A stretch of 64,000 bases of DNA from Phytoseiulus persimilis (GCA_037576195.1 CM075103.1:32262723-32326722); one strand, 5' to 3'. Counted from the first letter of the stretch, positions 9,737 through 20,779 are shown. The notes: a model not told the origin generated them from the letters alone. Program-made: numbers and translations.

Positions 9737-12700
9737 ATGCCTGACTCCTCTTCCGCAAGCGGATCTGGTTCAAAATCCAATCATGCATGCAGCATCACAT
9801 TGGCTGATGATGGCAGAAACTGGCTCGCGTGGTCTTCACTGGTCACCGTGGTCCTGCAGAACAGCGGTGACGCCTACAAAGTTGTTTCTGGCGATCTTGT
9901 CATAACAGCGACCGGCTATGAAGCTGCGAACGCTATGGCCAAAACAATCATCCTTAACTCAATCTCCCCCGTTCTGATAGCCACGTACTTCAGCATTTCT
10001 ACCCAAGATCTCAATGCGAAAGATCTCTATGAGGCACTGAAGAAGCGTTTTGCTCAAACAAGCGGTATTGCTCAAGACATAGCTCTTAGCTCGTTTTATA
10101 ACTTCCGCTACAATTCTTCGAAATCTACGACGAAGAATATAGATAATTTCCAACAAATTATGCAGCGCATCGCACTTGCTGGCACGAAGGTGGACGAGAA
10201 ACAGGCATGCCAGCGTCTCCTGCAAAGCTTGCCCTCGTCCTGGGAAGGTCTTCGTTTGTTCTGGAGTGTTAAAACCGGAACCGATCAGACTCTTTCCAAC
10301 CTTTACGTTCTTCTCCGTGAAGAAGCAATGCGACGTGAAAACTCCTCCCAGGCGGATCCGACCGCCTTGTTCTCTCGTCTCTCTATTCGCTCAAATAGAC
10401 GACCCAACTTCAACAATCGTCCTCAATACGATAATCGTCGTAATCAGAACTCCTCTTACCGACCTCAATCACGTCCTCCGAATACTTTTCAACGCGCTTC
10501 CCGCTTCAATTCCAACTCGTACAACTCCAACTCCAATGCTCGCTACCAGAACTCGAATCAAAACCGAAGAGTCGCCTCCAATCCAACTCAGGCTCCACCC
10601 GCTAATGCTTGGCGATCAAGCCAACCTCCTCGACCTCGTGTTTCGACCCAACCCCCACGCTCTCGCCAGCCATCTCTGAATCAGAGGCGCACTTCTCGCC
10701 CAACAGCCTATAATGCTGAGACAATCGATCCCTTCGGATCTGATGTTGAGGTTCACATTGCCTCTGCTGCGCATAACAATCTTGATTCCTCAGTATGGTT
10801 AATCGATTCTGGGGCAACCCACAACATTTGCAATGATTTGGATCTTTTCCGAAATTATCTCGCATACTCTTGTCCCCGTACTGTGAAAGTCGGCGGTCAC
10901 CAACAACTTCAAGCGTTTGGTGAAGGCGAGATCTTGCTTGTTGTGAACGGCTCCAATGGAGAAACTCTTTTACATCTCCGTGAGGTTCTCTACGTGCCCG
11001 AAATGAGGCGAAACCTCGATGGCCTCGAGGCCTGTCTGATGAATGACAATTGGTCAATTACTGCCACTAAGACCACCCTTCGCTTGAACCGAGACTTAGC
11101 TACTCTCAGGGTTCGAGTGAACGACGGCCTTTTTGCCCTCCGAGCTACAGCTGTGACGGTTCCCATATCTGCCGAATGCTTGCTTTCTTCGTCACAATCA
11201 GTCACTCTGCAGAGTGCTCATGAAACACTTGGACACGTTAATAAACGCCAAGTTCAGCAATTTTTAGCTCGAGAGGGGATTCCCTTCAAAAGGGACCAGA
11301 TCACCTGCACTGCCTGTATTGAAGGAAAACTGAATCGGGCGACGTATCGCTCGAAACCCGATTCAGCTGTACCGCGGTCCCTGGGATACATTTCCACCGG
11401 TCTGTGTGGTCCTATGTCAACTCCTGGTCTCAAAGGAGAACGTTACTTTATGAATATGAAAGACACCATGTCTCGTTTCAATCGAATCTTCTTGCTCAAA
11501 ACCAAAGATCAAGCTCCCGCTCTCATCTAGCAATTCCTAACTTGGTTTCACACTCAAACCGGTACTCAAGTCAAGCAACTCTTCTGTGACCACGGCCTAG
11601 AATTCAATAATGCTCAAGTCTAAGCTTCTCTAGCTTCAATCGGCGCAGAGCTCGTCATGAGCCATGTTGCCTGTTCTCCCCAGAACGGCCGCGCTGAACG
11701 TCAAAATCAAACTATCACTAAACTCCCTAGAACCATGCTCCTTGATTCAAAACTTCCGAAATCCTTGTGGCCGGAAGCTTGCAGATGTGCCGTTTTCATT
11801 CTCAATATCGTAGACGTTTGTCCCCAAACAAACAAGTCTCCGTATGAAACAATTTACAAAGTGAAACCAAAGATCTCTCATCTACGCCCTTTCGGCTCCC
11901 CCTGCTTCATCTACAACGAAGGAGAAACTGACAAATGGACACACCGCGGCATCCCCGCGTTTCTGATCGGTTACACCGACCGTGTTGACGGCTTTCGTGT
12001 GTATCTCCCAGGTTCTCCTCCCTCAATTAGGGAAACCAAAGACGTCAGGTTCTTGGGGAAGGCACCAAAGAGTGCAGCGCATGTCCCCGGTTTGGGAACC
12101 GCCGATGAAGCCACTGATTTTATGGACGCGCACGATTCCTCCGATTGCGATAGCATCGTTGAGGACCGGCATCCTGACGAGGAGCCCTTTCCGCCTGGAG
12201 CATTTGACTCGGCTGACGAAAGTGATTCTGCAGCTACGCGCTCGATCACGATACCACCAATGGAGCCAATGAAAATGAACCTTCGACGCCGTACGAATCT
12301 TCGTAAGCCAAAGCGCTACGAAACAGAGGTGCAGCTAGCAGCGCCCTCTTCACCTGAGCCACAGACTCTTGCACAGGCACTTGCGAGTCCAGAAGCAGAG
12401 TACTGGAAAGAAGCAATGGCTGAGGAAATGGCCGCACTTAAAGCTCATGGTGTTTGGACATTGGTCGACCCACCAGAGAACAAGAAACCCGTAACTTGTC
12501 GCTGGGTCTTCCGCAGGAAAACCAATGCTGAAAATGAAATAGACCGATACCGTGCACGTCTCGTTGTTCGCGGTTATAATCAAATTCCCGGTCAAGAATT
12601 TCAGGAGCTCTTTAGCCCTGTTGCCAGGCTGGACACTGTCCGCGTTTTGCTTGCTACGAGTGCATCAATGCATCTAAAACTTCGTCAGTTTGACGTCACT

Positions 12701-13888
12701 ACCGCCTTCCTCTATGGCGATCTCCAGGAACAAATCTGGATGACTCAACCCCCCGGATGGTCAGATGACACCGGCAGGGTATGCCTGTTGCACAAAAGTC
12801 TATACGGGCTCAAACAAGCTCCGCGATGCTGGAATCAAAAATTGGCAGATGTTCTACGGAATCTCAACTTCACTCAAAGCCAAGCCGATCACTGCCTATT
12901 CTACTGGCACGGCTCAAATGGCGAACTTCTAATGCTAGCAGTGTACGTCGATGATGGGCTAATCGCCTCGACGCATGAACACTTGATTACAGATACACTT
13001 ACCAAACTGGGAAAATCATTCAAACTCAAGACTTCTCCTCTGAGTCTTTTCCTTGGCATTCAGATTCATATCGATTCCGATCACAATATCTGGCTCAACC
13101 AGTACAAGTACATCAAAAACATCCTGAAAAGGTTCAATCTTGAGGACTGTCGTCCCGTCTCATTTCCCGCAGACTCGGGAATATACGACATTGAGCCTAC
13201 AACTGAAACTCGCGCAGAAGATCGACCTTATCGCCAACTTCTTGGCGCTCCCATGTTCTTATCTATCTGTACGCGACCAGATGTCTGTTTCTCCGTGGGT
13301 TTCCTAGCTCGCTTCCTTGAGAACTATTCAGAACAACACTGGCAGGCAGCACTGAAGATCCTGCGTTACTTGCAGGCGACACCCAACCTGTCAATTGTTT
13401 ACTCCGGAAGCTCGTCCACCCCGCTAGCTGAAACGCTTAAGCTTTATTCGGACGCCGATTTTGCTGCTTGTAAACAGACCCGACGCTCGGTAAGTGGCTC
13501 ACTTGTCACACTTGCCGGCGGTCCAGTCCTGTGGTCTTCCCAACAGCAACGATCAGTCTCACTATCCTCCACCGAGAGCGAGTTCATAGCGGTCACTGAC
13601 TGCTCAAAGTCTGCTCTCTGGCTTCGAACACTCTTCCAAGAATTACGAATCACTATTCGTCCAGTGATCTTCGTGGACAACATTGGAGCGATAAAGCTCA
13701 TAGAGAATCCAGTATTCCACAAACGTACGAAACACAGTTCCACGAGATTCTTCTTCATTCGTCAACTACACGAACGTAAACAAGTCGAATATCGATATAT
13801 TCCGACGACAGAGAATCTCAGTGACGGTCTGACGAAACCACTTCACAAACCAATCTTCGAGCGTCTCCGAACACTGATCGGCTTGTGA
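9737..13888 (+). pseudogene. copia-type gag-pol region
   Basis: Parts in order. The UBN2-like gag is at about 9780-10380, followed by an Asn/Arg/Pro-rich basic tail without an obvious zinc knuckle. The protease motif LIDSGATHNICND is near 10800. The integrase zinc region HETLGH...CTACIEGK is near 11220-11330, followed by the integrase core. The reverse transcriptase is at about 12440-13200 with the copia-type AVYVDDGLIA active site. RNase H is at about 13440-13850. The domain order (integrase before RT) defines Ty1/copia. The first in-frame ATG with a gag-like sequence is at 9737. The region is broken in its integrase part, with probably one to three breaks. Confidence 0.88.
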
Positions 13889-13890
13889 CC

Positions 13891-14388
13891 ATGGCCGCTA
13901 CCACAATCTTGTTCATAGTGTTCACGCTCTACGTTCTCTCTGTCCAATTCGCGTCTCCGAACTATTTTCGCTTCGAAGACTGCGATGACGCCTGTGTTTC
14001 ATTAAACATCAGCTGTACAATTAGCAAGAAACCCACCGGTTTCCAATGCGCCTGTACACGCTCAGCATCGGCATGCTACAATGAGGCATCCGAGTCCGTG
14101 GTCTGTCTGAGGCCTCTTCTCCCTGCTGTGGGTGGCGAACAAATTTGGAAAGAATTCCGGGATCAACACTACCCCGTCCTTCCCCCTGTCATCATTGACA
14201 ACAGGTTTCTGCACTATGCTTTCGCAAGTGCAGGCGCTCTACTCGCATTGGCCGTCTTTCTCGGAATCACGGTCCTTTGCATGATCTACGATAAGCGTAG
14301 AAACTATCATTCATTTGCGAACCCATCGCCAAACCCGGCAGTTGATGGCCCCTACATGCCAACCACGGAGCTCGTCTCTCAACCCTAA
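13891..14388 (+). CDS. env-position membrane protein frame of the copia-type element
   Basis: Starts three bases after the pol stop with a strong context (ACCATGG) and runs 165 codons. The N-terminus is a typical signal peptide (about residues 1-22, TTILFIVFTLYVLSVQFA). A short Cys-rich outer domain follows (about residues 28-105, seven cysteines). A strongly hydrophobic transmembrane segment sits at about residues 111-136 (FASAGALLALAVFLGITVLC). A short basic-then-Pro-rich tail ends the protein. The layout is that of a small type I membrane protein. No furin site or fusion peptide is visible, so it is not demonstrably an envelope protein; 'env-like' describes only its place and topology. It could also be a captured host surface protein. 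The frame looks whole. Confidence 0.6.
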   Translation: MAATTILFIVFTLYVLSVQFASPNYFRFEDCDDACVSLNISCTISKKPTGFQCACTRSASACYNEASESVVCLRPLLPAVGGEQIWKEFRDQHYPVLPPVIIDNRFLHYAFASAGALLALAVFLGITVLCMIYDKRRNYHSFANPSPNPAVDGPYMPTTELVSQP

Positions 14389-14705
14389 TTTCATTTATCC
14401 GATGCACTTCATTCCTATTTTACCCATTCGGTCCTAGCATGCAACTTAGGTAGCACAAACAACTCGAAATGCTCAATTCAATTCTCCCATAGCCCTCCAA
14501 ACTGCCGTGAATCTGCGACGTATCCGAGAGAGGCACCTAGCTGTGCTGTGCGTGGTTCATACGCATCTCTTCTCTCTCTGTTTCTCAACGCACTTCTTCG
14601 GCCTCTATTCACTTCTTCCACTTCTCTCGCATGATTCTCCTTCGGCATGGCATAATATCACGGTATTAACCTGATGTACACCTCCAGGTCCCTCGTGTTT
14701 TTCCC

Positions 14706-15663
14706 TTGGTTCCTTGGACGCAGTTCGCCCCGACCGCTAGCATCCCATCGCTTGGTTTACCTCCCAATCCCTGCACTATGCCCAAACAGTCGCCTTTCTG
14801 GATTCACGTACTGGAACTCCAGGATCTGCATCGCGTTCCACGCGATGTTGCTCAGAAGGCGTCAGATCGCCTTTGGCCTCAAATGGATGAACAATCCCGA
14901 TTTTACTACAGACAGGCAGTCGCGCCTGAATTCAACGAGAAAGCGAAACTTCTCCACACCGCGGCACGCCGCGCTAGACTGACGGCCCCTGCACTCGCAT
15001 CGGCAGAATATGCCGAAACACTAATCGTCGAGTGCGCCACAAATCAAAAAAAAATTTCGGATCTAGAAAACACTGTCGAATGCCTGCGACAAAAATCGCA
15101 AAGCTCCTCGGCAAAAATCTCCACAGACCCTGCGCCTGAGGACACTCGGCCCGCATCGGCAGACCACCTAAATGCAGATCCAGACTATCTAGACGAAGAA
15201 GTCTACAGCCCGTCAATCCCAACTGGTGCGGATGACCCTGTCGAATCAGAAGAAGCTCGTCAACTTGAGCTCGCTGAGACAGAGATCCGCATGCTCAAAC
15301 AAAAGATCTACGATCTACGCGCTGAATCAGAGGCTAAACAGCGCCTCTATGATCGAGACAGAGGAAACTGGCATGACGGACGCGCATTCTATCAAAAAAA
15401 AAATTGCTGGTCTCGAAAACGAACTAGAAGAATCAACAGCCTCAAAATACTTGTGTGATCACACTGATCACATTGAGCAACTCGAAACTCTCAACAGAAA
15501 GCAATCCGAAAGTAATTCCAAAGATCGACAACAACTACTCGATCTCCTTAACGAGAATTACGAGCTGAAAACACAGCTACTCAAAACGAAAATTGAGCTG
15601 AAACGCGCTCAACCAATCGACTGGCCGGAGTCCAGTTCTAGCAGTCACAGTGGTTCTGTCTGA
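14706..15663 (+). pseudogene. accessory frame of copia-type element: HMG-box-like start, coiled coil
   Basis: Third coding region after pol. The best-looking part begins MPKQSPFWIHVLELQ (about 14778). About 55 residues follow with the spacing of an HMG box: aromatic start, VAQKASDRLWPQM, then FYYRQAVAPEFNEKAK. After that come Glu/Lys/Leu heptad-like stretches typical of a coiled coil, separated by an acidic linker. The region appears broken about once. A plus-strand AATAAA (15771-15776) follows it, so it may have had its own 3' end. The HMG resemblance is by eye and is closest in feel to Maelstrom-type boxes; it could be coincidence. Function unknown. Confidence 0.4.
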
Positions 15664-17352
15664 ACCTCTTCAACGATGTATTGCATGCTGGGTGCCCTCA
15701 ATCATCAACAATAGCCATATCAAACTCCTAAGTTACCTCAGACATATGCATGAACGTTATATCCTGAGTTAATAAACACAATGCAAGCTTAGAAAAACAT
15801 TTCTCGTTTATTATACTCGTTCTGTCTCCACAAACGACTCAAACCCACGACAGAGAGGCAGCGGGATGCGTCCGCTCCTCTTTGCCTGCACCGCGGCCGG
15901 TTTCACGGCCCGGCCTGCTCGCAGTGCAACGCACTGCCTCCGCTGCGGAGAATAGCAGACCAGAAACCGGTCCACTAATCGGCAGACGAAGCCTTCAAGG
16001 GGGATCCTCTCAACCTCCTCAACGTCCGGCTCGGCTCCCTCCCCCTCAGGTGTCCTCACTAATGGGGCATCGTCCCCTGTGACCCACCGAGCCGAGCTGG
16101 TGGTCACCCTCTCGACTGCCAACGAGAACCTCGTCGAGGTCTCGTCTTGGCCCGACCCTCTCGTGGCCACCGCATGGCCGCCCGTCTGTTCCAGGCCTGG
16201 AAAGATGAAATGACGTTAAATCAGGCCTCAACAGACACTGACAAAACACGGAAAAATCGACCGCTCAGCACTTACCGATTACGGCCGCGCCCACGACAAG
16301 GGCAACAAAACTGATGATCGCCGCGGCGATCATCCTTACTCGGGAGCACCCGCTCCCACAGGTGCCCCTTGGCATCCCGCCACTGCTGAGGCCGAGGACA
16401 CTGCGGAGGCCCCAGCTCCCGGAGCTTGTGCTCCGCTCCGTGGACTGGCGAGCCCGCTCCCGCGGTCGTCATGGGGAGACACGGCCGACCGATTCGGCAC
16501 TCGATGATCGGCCTTCCCTCGCCAAGCGATCGGCGCGGGGAGCCTCCGACGCTCTCCAAGTGGCCTCCGCGGCCGCTGCCGCCGGGCTCTCGCCGATCTC
16601 CAGGTCCACCTCCTCCTGGGAGCTCAACCAGGCACCCATCCTCTCCTCGGTTGTTCCTCGAGTCGTTCGGTTTTCCGAGCTGGGGGTGAGGGTGCGGCGA
16701 CCGGAGCATAGAAGCATCACGAGGCACAAATTACAAGTTCAAAACGAACTGTACTCTGAACTAATTCCGCACGCCTTTTTATCCTATCCGCCTAGGGCGA
16801 AATCAACCGACTTTTTCCCTCATTCTCGCAACTTGGATCAACGACTCTCGGCAACCAAACTAAAAATCTTGAAAAACCATCGAAACCTCTACGGATTCTC
16901 ATCTTTATTGAAAGAAATCATTACTTCCCTGTGAGAGGGGAAAATGGTACAAATCTTGAGATTTATGGATCATGATTTCCAGGTCAAATCACCAAGGAAA
17001 AGGTCATATTTCACACTTCCTCAACTTTTATTTAAATGCCCCCCAACTGGCTCCACCCATAACACGCTCTCCGGAGAAACTACGTCGAACTTCCTAGCTG
17101 CGCATGCAGTCTCGATGAAAAACGAACGGTTGTAGCGTCTACCGACTACCGCGAATATTTGGATCCACGAACAATTCAAACTGAAATAATCACTGTAAAG
17201 GAATCACTCGATTTTCTCAAGGAAAATTGGAACTTGACCGATTCCTCAATCTTCATAGCCAGAGGGGATATTCAATGTTTAATCACATTACGGAACTATC
17301 CTACGAATACTTTTTCAGCTGCGAGATCTTCGGACTCGACAGCCAGAGGGGA
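15664..17352. other. 3' non-gag-pol part of the copia-type element
   Basis: Apart from the antisense region this stretch is GC-rich around 16270-16730 and AT-richer towards the LTR. It holds two copies of the purine-rich string AGCCAGAGGGGAT (17257-17269 and 17341-17353). Only the second abuts the LTR and is the obvious plus-strand primer site. Confidence 0.5.
15811..16375 (-). other. antisense accessory reading region inside the copia-type element
   Basis: On the minus strand, between the coiled-coil frame and the 3' LTR, two open blocks occur. One (near 16280-16375) encodes a hydrophobic segment like a signal or membrane anchor (ISFVALVVGAAVIG). The other (15811-16190) encodes about 120 residues with four cysteines. 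The gap between them has intron-like borders, and an AATAAA overlaps the end of the second block on the minus strand. This suggests an antisense spliced transcript that converges on the sense frame. I recognise no family. It may be a captured gene, a later insertion or chance. Confidence 0.35.
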
Positions 17353-17813
17353 TGTTGGAGATCAGAATCTGAAGCCTGTCGGGCTCAGATCTCGCACGCG
17401 TCTGAGAGCATGACACACTCAGATGACTCACAGTACTCCCAAGTCACGACGTCTGGGAAATGCAACGAAATCGGGGTTCCAACCCCGACAGCAGATGTAA
17501 GGGACTGATACAGACAGTCCACATAAAACCAAGAGTACGGAGTCGGGATTACAACCCCTCCGACCTACAAACTAGACCATCTGTCAACTTATGTTAAGAT
17601 GTGACTCATCTGGTGTCTGGACTCTAGACCAATCATGGGAGAGCTACGCTCCCCTTCTAGGTATATAAGGACCCTCTTTTCGAATAAACTTCACTGTGGT
17701 ACAGAGCCTCCTACTCTACACGTCTCTTGCGTTGTCACTCTTGTTGTCAACTGAGCTAGTGTTCCACACCTTCGATCCTCTACCTTCGAACCCTACGACT
17801 TCCAGTCCTATCA
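17353..17813 (+). repeat. 3' LTR of copia-type element
   Basis: 461-bp direct copy of 9060-9520 with the same TG and CA borders, preceded by a purine-rich tract and followed by the CTCT target duplication. Confidence 0.93.
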
Positions 17814-18042
17814 CTCTGGAAAATCCATCATTCCCCGGCAAACCGTCCCAGTTCTCCTCACTGTTTCCGCCTGGATCGTGCTTTGAATGCTCGGTAGCTC
17901 CGCTAGGTCCCCCGCTGTCGTCGCGGTCTCCCAACAGCAGCTCTGATCGTGCCAGTAGCCGACCGCCAAGCTGGCGGCGACCGCTCTCTCAGAAAATGCG
18001 TCCATGTAGTAAACTGCTGGCAAAGTTCTTAGTTCCTATACC

Positions 18043-18192
18043 TCATCCAAACAACAGCACTTTGTTATCTTTTACTATTCATACGACATCGGGATTCACC
18101 AGATGAAATAAAAAATTATTCGAATGCCTCTCGCTTCCGGAAAATCCTGAAGGCCTCTCGCTGCGATTTTTCCGTTCCACTCCCAGGTAGAC
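18043..18192. repeat. left arm of an older fold-back repeat
   Basis: The stretch at 18120-18175 (CCTCTCGCTTCCGGAAAATC and on) is the inverse of 19077-19130 on the far side of MULE copy 2, with moderate divergence. The MULE therefore landed in the centre of a palindromic repeat. A third copy of one arm lies at about 48140-48250. Confidence 0.6.
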
Positions 18193-18200
18193 CCCAGTAT

Positions 18201-19032
18201 GGGTATAGGAACTTTGCCCGCAGTGTTTACTATATGAACGCATTTTCAAAGAGAGCGGCCTCCGCCAGCTTGGCGGTCTGCTACGGGAACGCCGAGAGCT
18301 GTTGCTGGGAGACCGCGACGACAGCGGGGAGTCTGGCGGGGCTACCGAGCATTTCAAGCAAGATCCAGGCGCGGAACAGCGAGGAGAGCTGGGATGGTTC
18401 GCCGGGGAATGATGAAATTTCCAAAGATTCCATGGTTTACACATGATCCATCGTCAACAATGTCAGTTCAGATGGCGAGGAGTCGATACGCAAGGTGAAC
18501 GGCAGAACATTGAGCCAGGCTCAATACAAGGAGAAGAAGTCCACAGCGAGACGCATTGAGTGATTCTCATCTCGGACAGGACACAGTGGGATGAAACTCC
18601 CCGGAACCTCTGGTCTTCGGCGGTTGAAGACCGAAGAACTCCGTGGCCGTGAGGCCTCCTCGGCACTGGAGCGGATGCGCCATGTGCAGAGTAGTGACTC
18701 AGTCGGTTTTTCGCGTCTCCCTCGGAAACGTTCGCTTCCTGGACGGAAAGTGTCCTGGATGAACTCTCCCGGAATTCGAAAATGCGTGTCATACACTGCC
18801 TACCGACCCCTAATGATCTTCTCCCTCTGAGACCTAGAGCCGAACCTCCTCATTATCAACCCTCATCCCTTGTGAAAGTACACGGATTCTCAATCGTGAT
18901 TCGCCCCGCTGTCGTCGCGGTCTCCCAGCAACAGCTCTCACCGTGCCAGTAGCAGACCGCCAAGCTGGCGGAGGCCGCTCTCTCTGAAAATGCGTTCACA
19001 TAGTAAACACTGCGGGCAAAGTTCCTATACCC
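18201..19032. mobile_element. non-autonomous MULE (GGGTATAGGAAC family), copy 2, with 9-bp TSD
   Basis: 832-bp element with inverted ends starting GGGTATAGGAACTTTGCCCG, each about 130-170 bp. It is flanked by a perfect 9-bp duplication CCCCAGTAT (18192-18200 and 19033-19041). Long inverted repeats with 9-bp duplications are the Mutator/MULE signature. Its interior (about 18375-18840) matches, in reverse, the interior of copy 1 (8640-9059 and 17818-17880), so the two copies lie in opposite orientation. No transposase is present. It supplies the empty-site allele for the copia-type insertion. Confidence 0.8.
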
Positions 19033-19041
19033 CCCCAGTAT

Positions 19042-19243
19042 ACGAGCCCGGAGAAAAGCGCATTTCTTCGCCGAAATCGCAGCGGGAGGCCTTTAGGATT
19101 TTCGCCGAAGCGAGAGAATTTGAATTCATTTGGAATTTCATGTGGTCAATCTCGGTGTCTTATCACTCGTGGAACATAACGGAGTGATGTCGTTCAAGTG
19201 AGGGCGTGAGAGATAGCAGACGACCAAGTTCCGGGAGTTTGAA
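19042..19243. repeat. right arm of the fold-back repeat and linker
   Basis: 19077-19130 is the inverse of 18120-18175. The following bases to 19190 (AATTTGAATTCATTTGG...) match 48170-48250. The string AGATAGCAGACGACC near 19211-19225 recurs inverted near 26953-26967, also beside an element of the same end family. Confidence 0.5.
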
Positions 19244-20484
19244 GGGTATAGGAAATCTGTATCCAATCGAGTCGGCTGGATGCATTTTCAAAGGGACCGC
19301 CGGCCGCTAAGCTAGCAGCGCGTTCGCTGATCCGTGTTTACATCCGCGAGATCGTGCTCATATCTCTGGCGGATAATCGAGAACACGGAGATGCAGGCGC
19401 AAAAAACCTCTGAGAAAGCGACTAAACTGAGCAGAAATTATCTAACTCTGAGTTGATCGTGCTGACTGACATGAAGTAGCGGAGTCACCAAGCACTGAGC
19501 GACTAGCAGGTGACGCTATGAACTCGAATGGAGACGACAACGGTACGAGATCACGAGTACGTCTCGAAGGGCGTCTCTGGTTGCCGCTTCGAAATCGCAT
19601 TTCTTCTCTTGTTTGTTGACTCGATCATAGAAGTCCTTCGCGGTCTCACCGGCGTTTTGTCTCATTCTGTAGAGGATGAAACGTTGATAGATTACGTTTT
19701 TGTGCGCCCTGAAGCGCTTTCTAAACGCCTCTATCGTCTGCTTCAGCTGCTCGCACGGTGACAAGCCATTCTCGCTGGCTTTGTCATTGGCGATCGGTCT
19801 TACTCCAGGTTTCGGACGACGGTTCTGTTCTCTTGTCCGAACACTGCACGAAACTTGGCCATCTGAATGGCGGGGGGAAAAGCTTTTTCACAAGTGCGAA
19901 ATCGCTGAAGCTCGCGCGCTGAAGCTCATGAATAACTACAATTATAAGGCTCGATCGCGAACAGCGCATCCAAAAAACTCTGTCCTTACCAGTCCTGAAA
20001 CATTGCTCCAATCGTGAGAAGACCTCGGGAGAAGAGCTGTCTCGGGCTTCGAGACGAGCAAGCACAATACGATCGATAAACTGGGAAGGGTAGGCTGGCT
20101 TTCTCCGCCATGGAGGATTTGAACCCATTTCAGTAGTTGGAGAGGAACGAGGAACTGATATACCTTTTACGGTCTTTGTCCTTGATAATGGCTTAGGCCC
20201 TATTGGCCCCGCACGCCTGACAGAATAACACTCGCGGCTGCTCAATACGTTTTATTCAAGAGCAGTTCATACCTAAATGATTTTCTCACTGCATTATCTA
20301 GACTCTCAGCCCCGAATATTCCGTTTTCACTCAGCTGTTTGGCACCCGACTCATGTTCAAATCTATCGCCATCTCCTAGCAACGTCAGTGGGCTCGGCCA
20401 GCGAACGCGCCGCCAGCTCAGCGATCGGAGGTCCCTTCAAGAATGCATCCATCCGACTCGATTGGGTACAGATTTCCTATACCC
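19244..20484. mobile_element. non-autonomous MULE-like element (GGGTATAGGAAATCTG family)
   Basis: The left end GGGTATAGGAAATCTGTAT (19244) and the inverse of 20395-20484 share about 85-90 bp, including CCAATCGAGTCGG and GGATGCATT. The ends are related to the 8106/18201 family (same first 11 bases, then ATGGACGCATTTT-like) but form a separate subfamily. Flanking 9-mers GAGTTTGAA and CATAGGCGT do not match, so the insertion is old or rearranged. The inside contains a gypsy gag fragment (19516-19764), on the minus strand. A second copy of the left 280 bp lies at 26297-26580. Confidence 0.6.
19516..19764 (-). pseudogene. Ty3/gypsy gag fossil fragment
   Basis: About 80 codons reading FRKRFRAHKNVIYQRFILYR...GETAKDFYDRVNK, a pattern typical of arthropod Ty3/gypsy gag. 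It is a short broken fragment with no LTRs nearby, carried within the MULE-like element. Confidence 0.55.
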
Positions 20485-20675
20485 CATAGGCGTCCGATTT
20501 CTATCTCAATGATCTACAGTATCGCCTGTCCGCGATTGATCATGCTCAAAGTTCACTTACGCTTCGCCTGCTAGACCGGCGTCTTCCCTGATTACCAAAA
20601 CTGTGCCGACGACTGCTCTGGGTAAAACATCAAATACTCAACAGAAACAGTTGACGAGCGAGTTTCCTCGACAGA

Positions 20676-20681
20676 TTTATT
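20676..20681 (-). promoter_or_regulatory. poly(A) signal of BPNT1
   Basis: AATAAA on the minus strand about 100 bp beyond the BPNT1 stop codon, a normal distance for a short 3' UTR. Confidence 0.55.
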
Positions 20682-20779
20682 GGGACAAAATGCACCTAAC
20701 GCCTCGAATTCAGTTGTCGGAAGCGGGTCCAGTTCGGTCGACTCTTCAACGATTCTGCGTCGGAATTTCAGACCCTTCT

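Larger units (their letters stand above)
9060..17813 (+). mobile_element. copia-type (Ty1/copia) LTR element with accessory frames
   Basis: An 8.75 kb element bounded by 461-bp direct repeats (9060-9520 and 17353-17813) that begin TG and end CA and flank a copia-order gag-pol (protease, integrase, RT, RNase H). A 4-bp CTCT duplication flanks it (9056-9059 and 17814-17817). The uninterrupted target is visible in the inverted sister MULE copy near 18430. By eye the LTRs differ at one site in 461, so the insertion is very young. It is broken, with a small number of breaks in the coding regions. Beyond pol it carries about 3 kb of extra sequence: an env-position membrane frame, an HMG-like/coiled-coil frame and an antisense frame. 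The polypurine tract is at about 17343-17352. Confidence 0.9.
8106..18042. mobile_element. non-autonomous MULE (GGGTATAGGAAC family), copy 1, split by a copia-type element
   Basis: The left end at 8106 starts GGGTATAGGAACTCTGCCCG. The right end near 18042 is its inverse. Both ends continue for about 160 bp as inverted repeats sharing CATTTTC-GAGAGAGCGG and CGCCAGCTTGGCGGTC. The element body is 8271-9059 plus 17818-17870; the copia-type element lies between them. Removing it leaves an element of about 1.2 kb with no coding capacity that I recognise. No flanking duplication is visible for this copy (GGCTGAACC on the left, TCATCCAAA on the right). The family assignment to MULE rests on the long inverted repeats and on the 9-bp duplication around copy 2. 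Confidence 0.65.

Noticed and set aside
19784-20245. 153-codon minus-strand frame inside the MULE-like element
   Set aside because: Low-complexity and without recognisable motifs; likely a chance frame.
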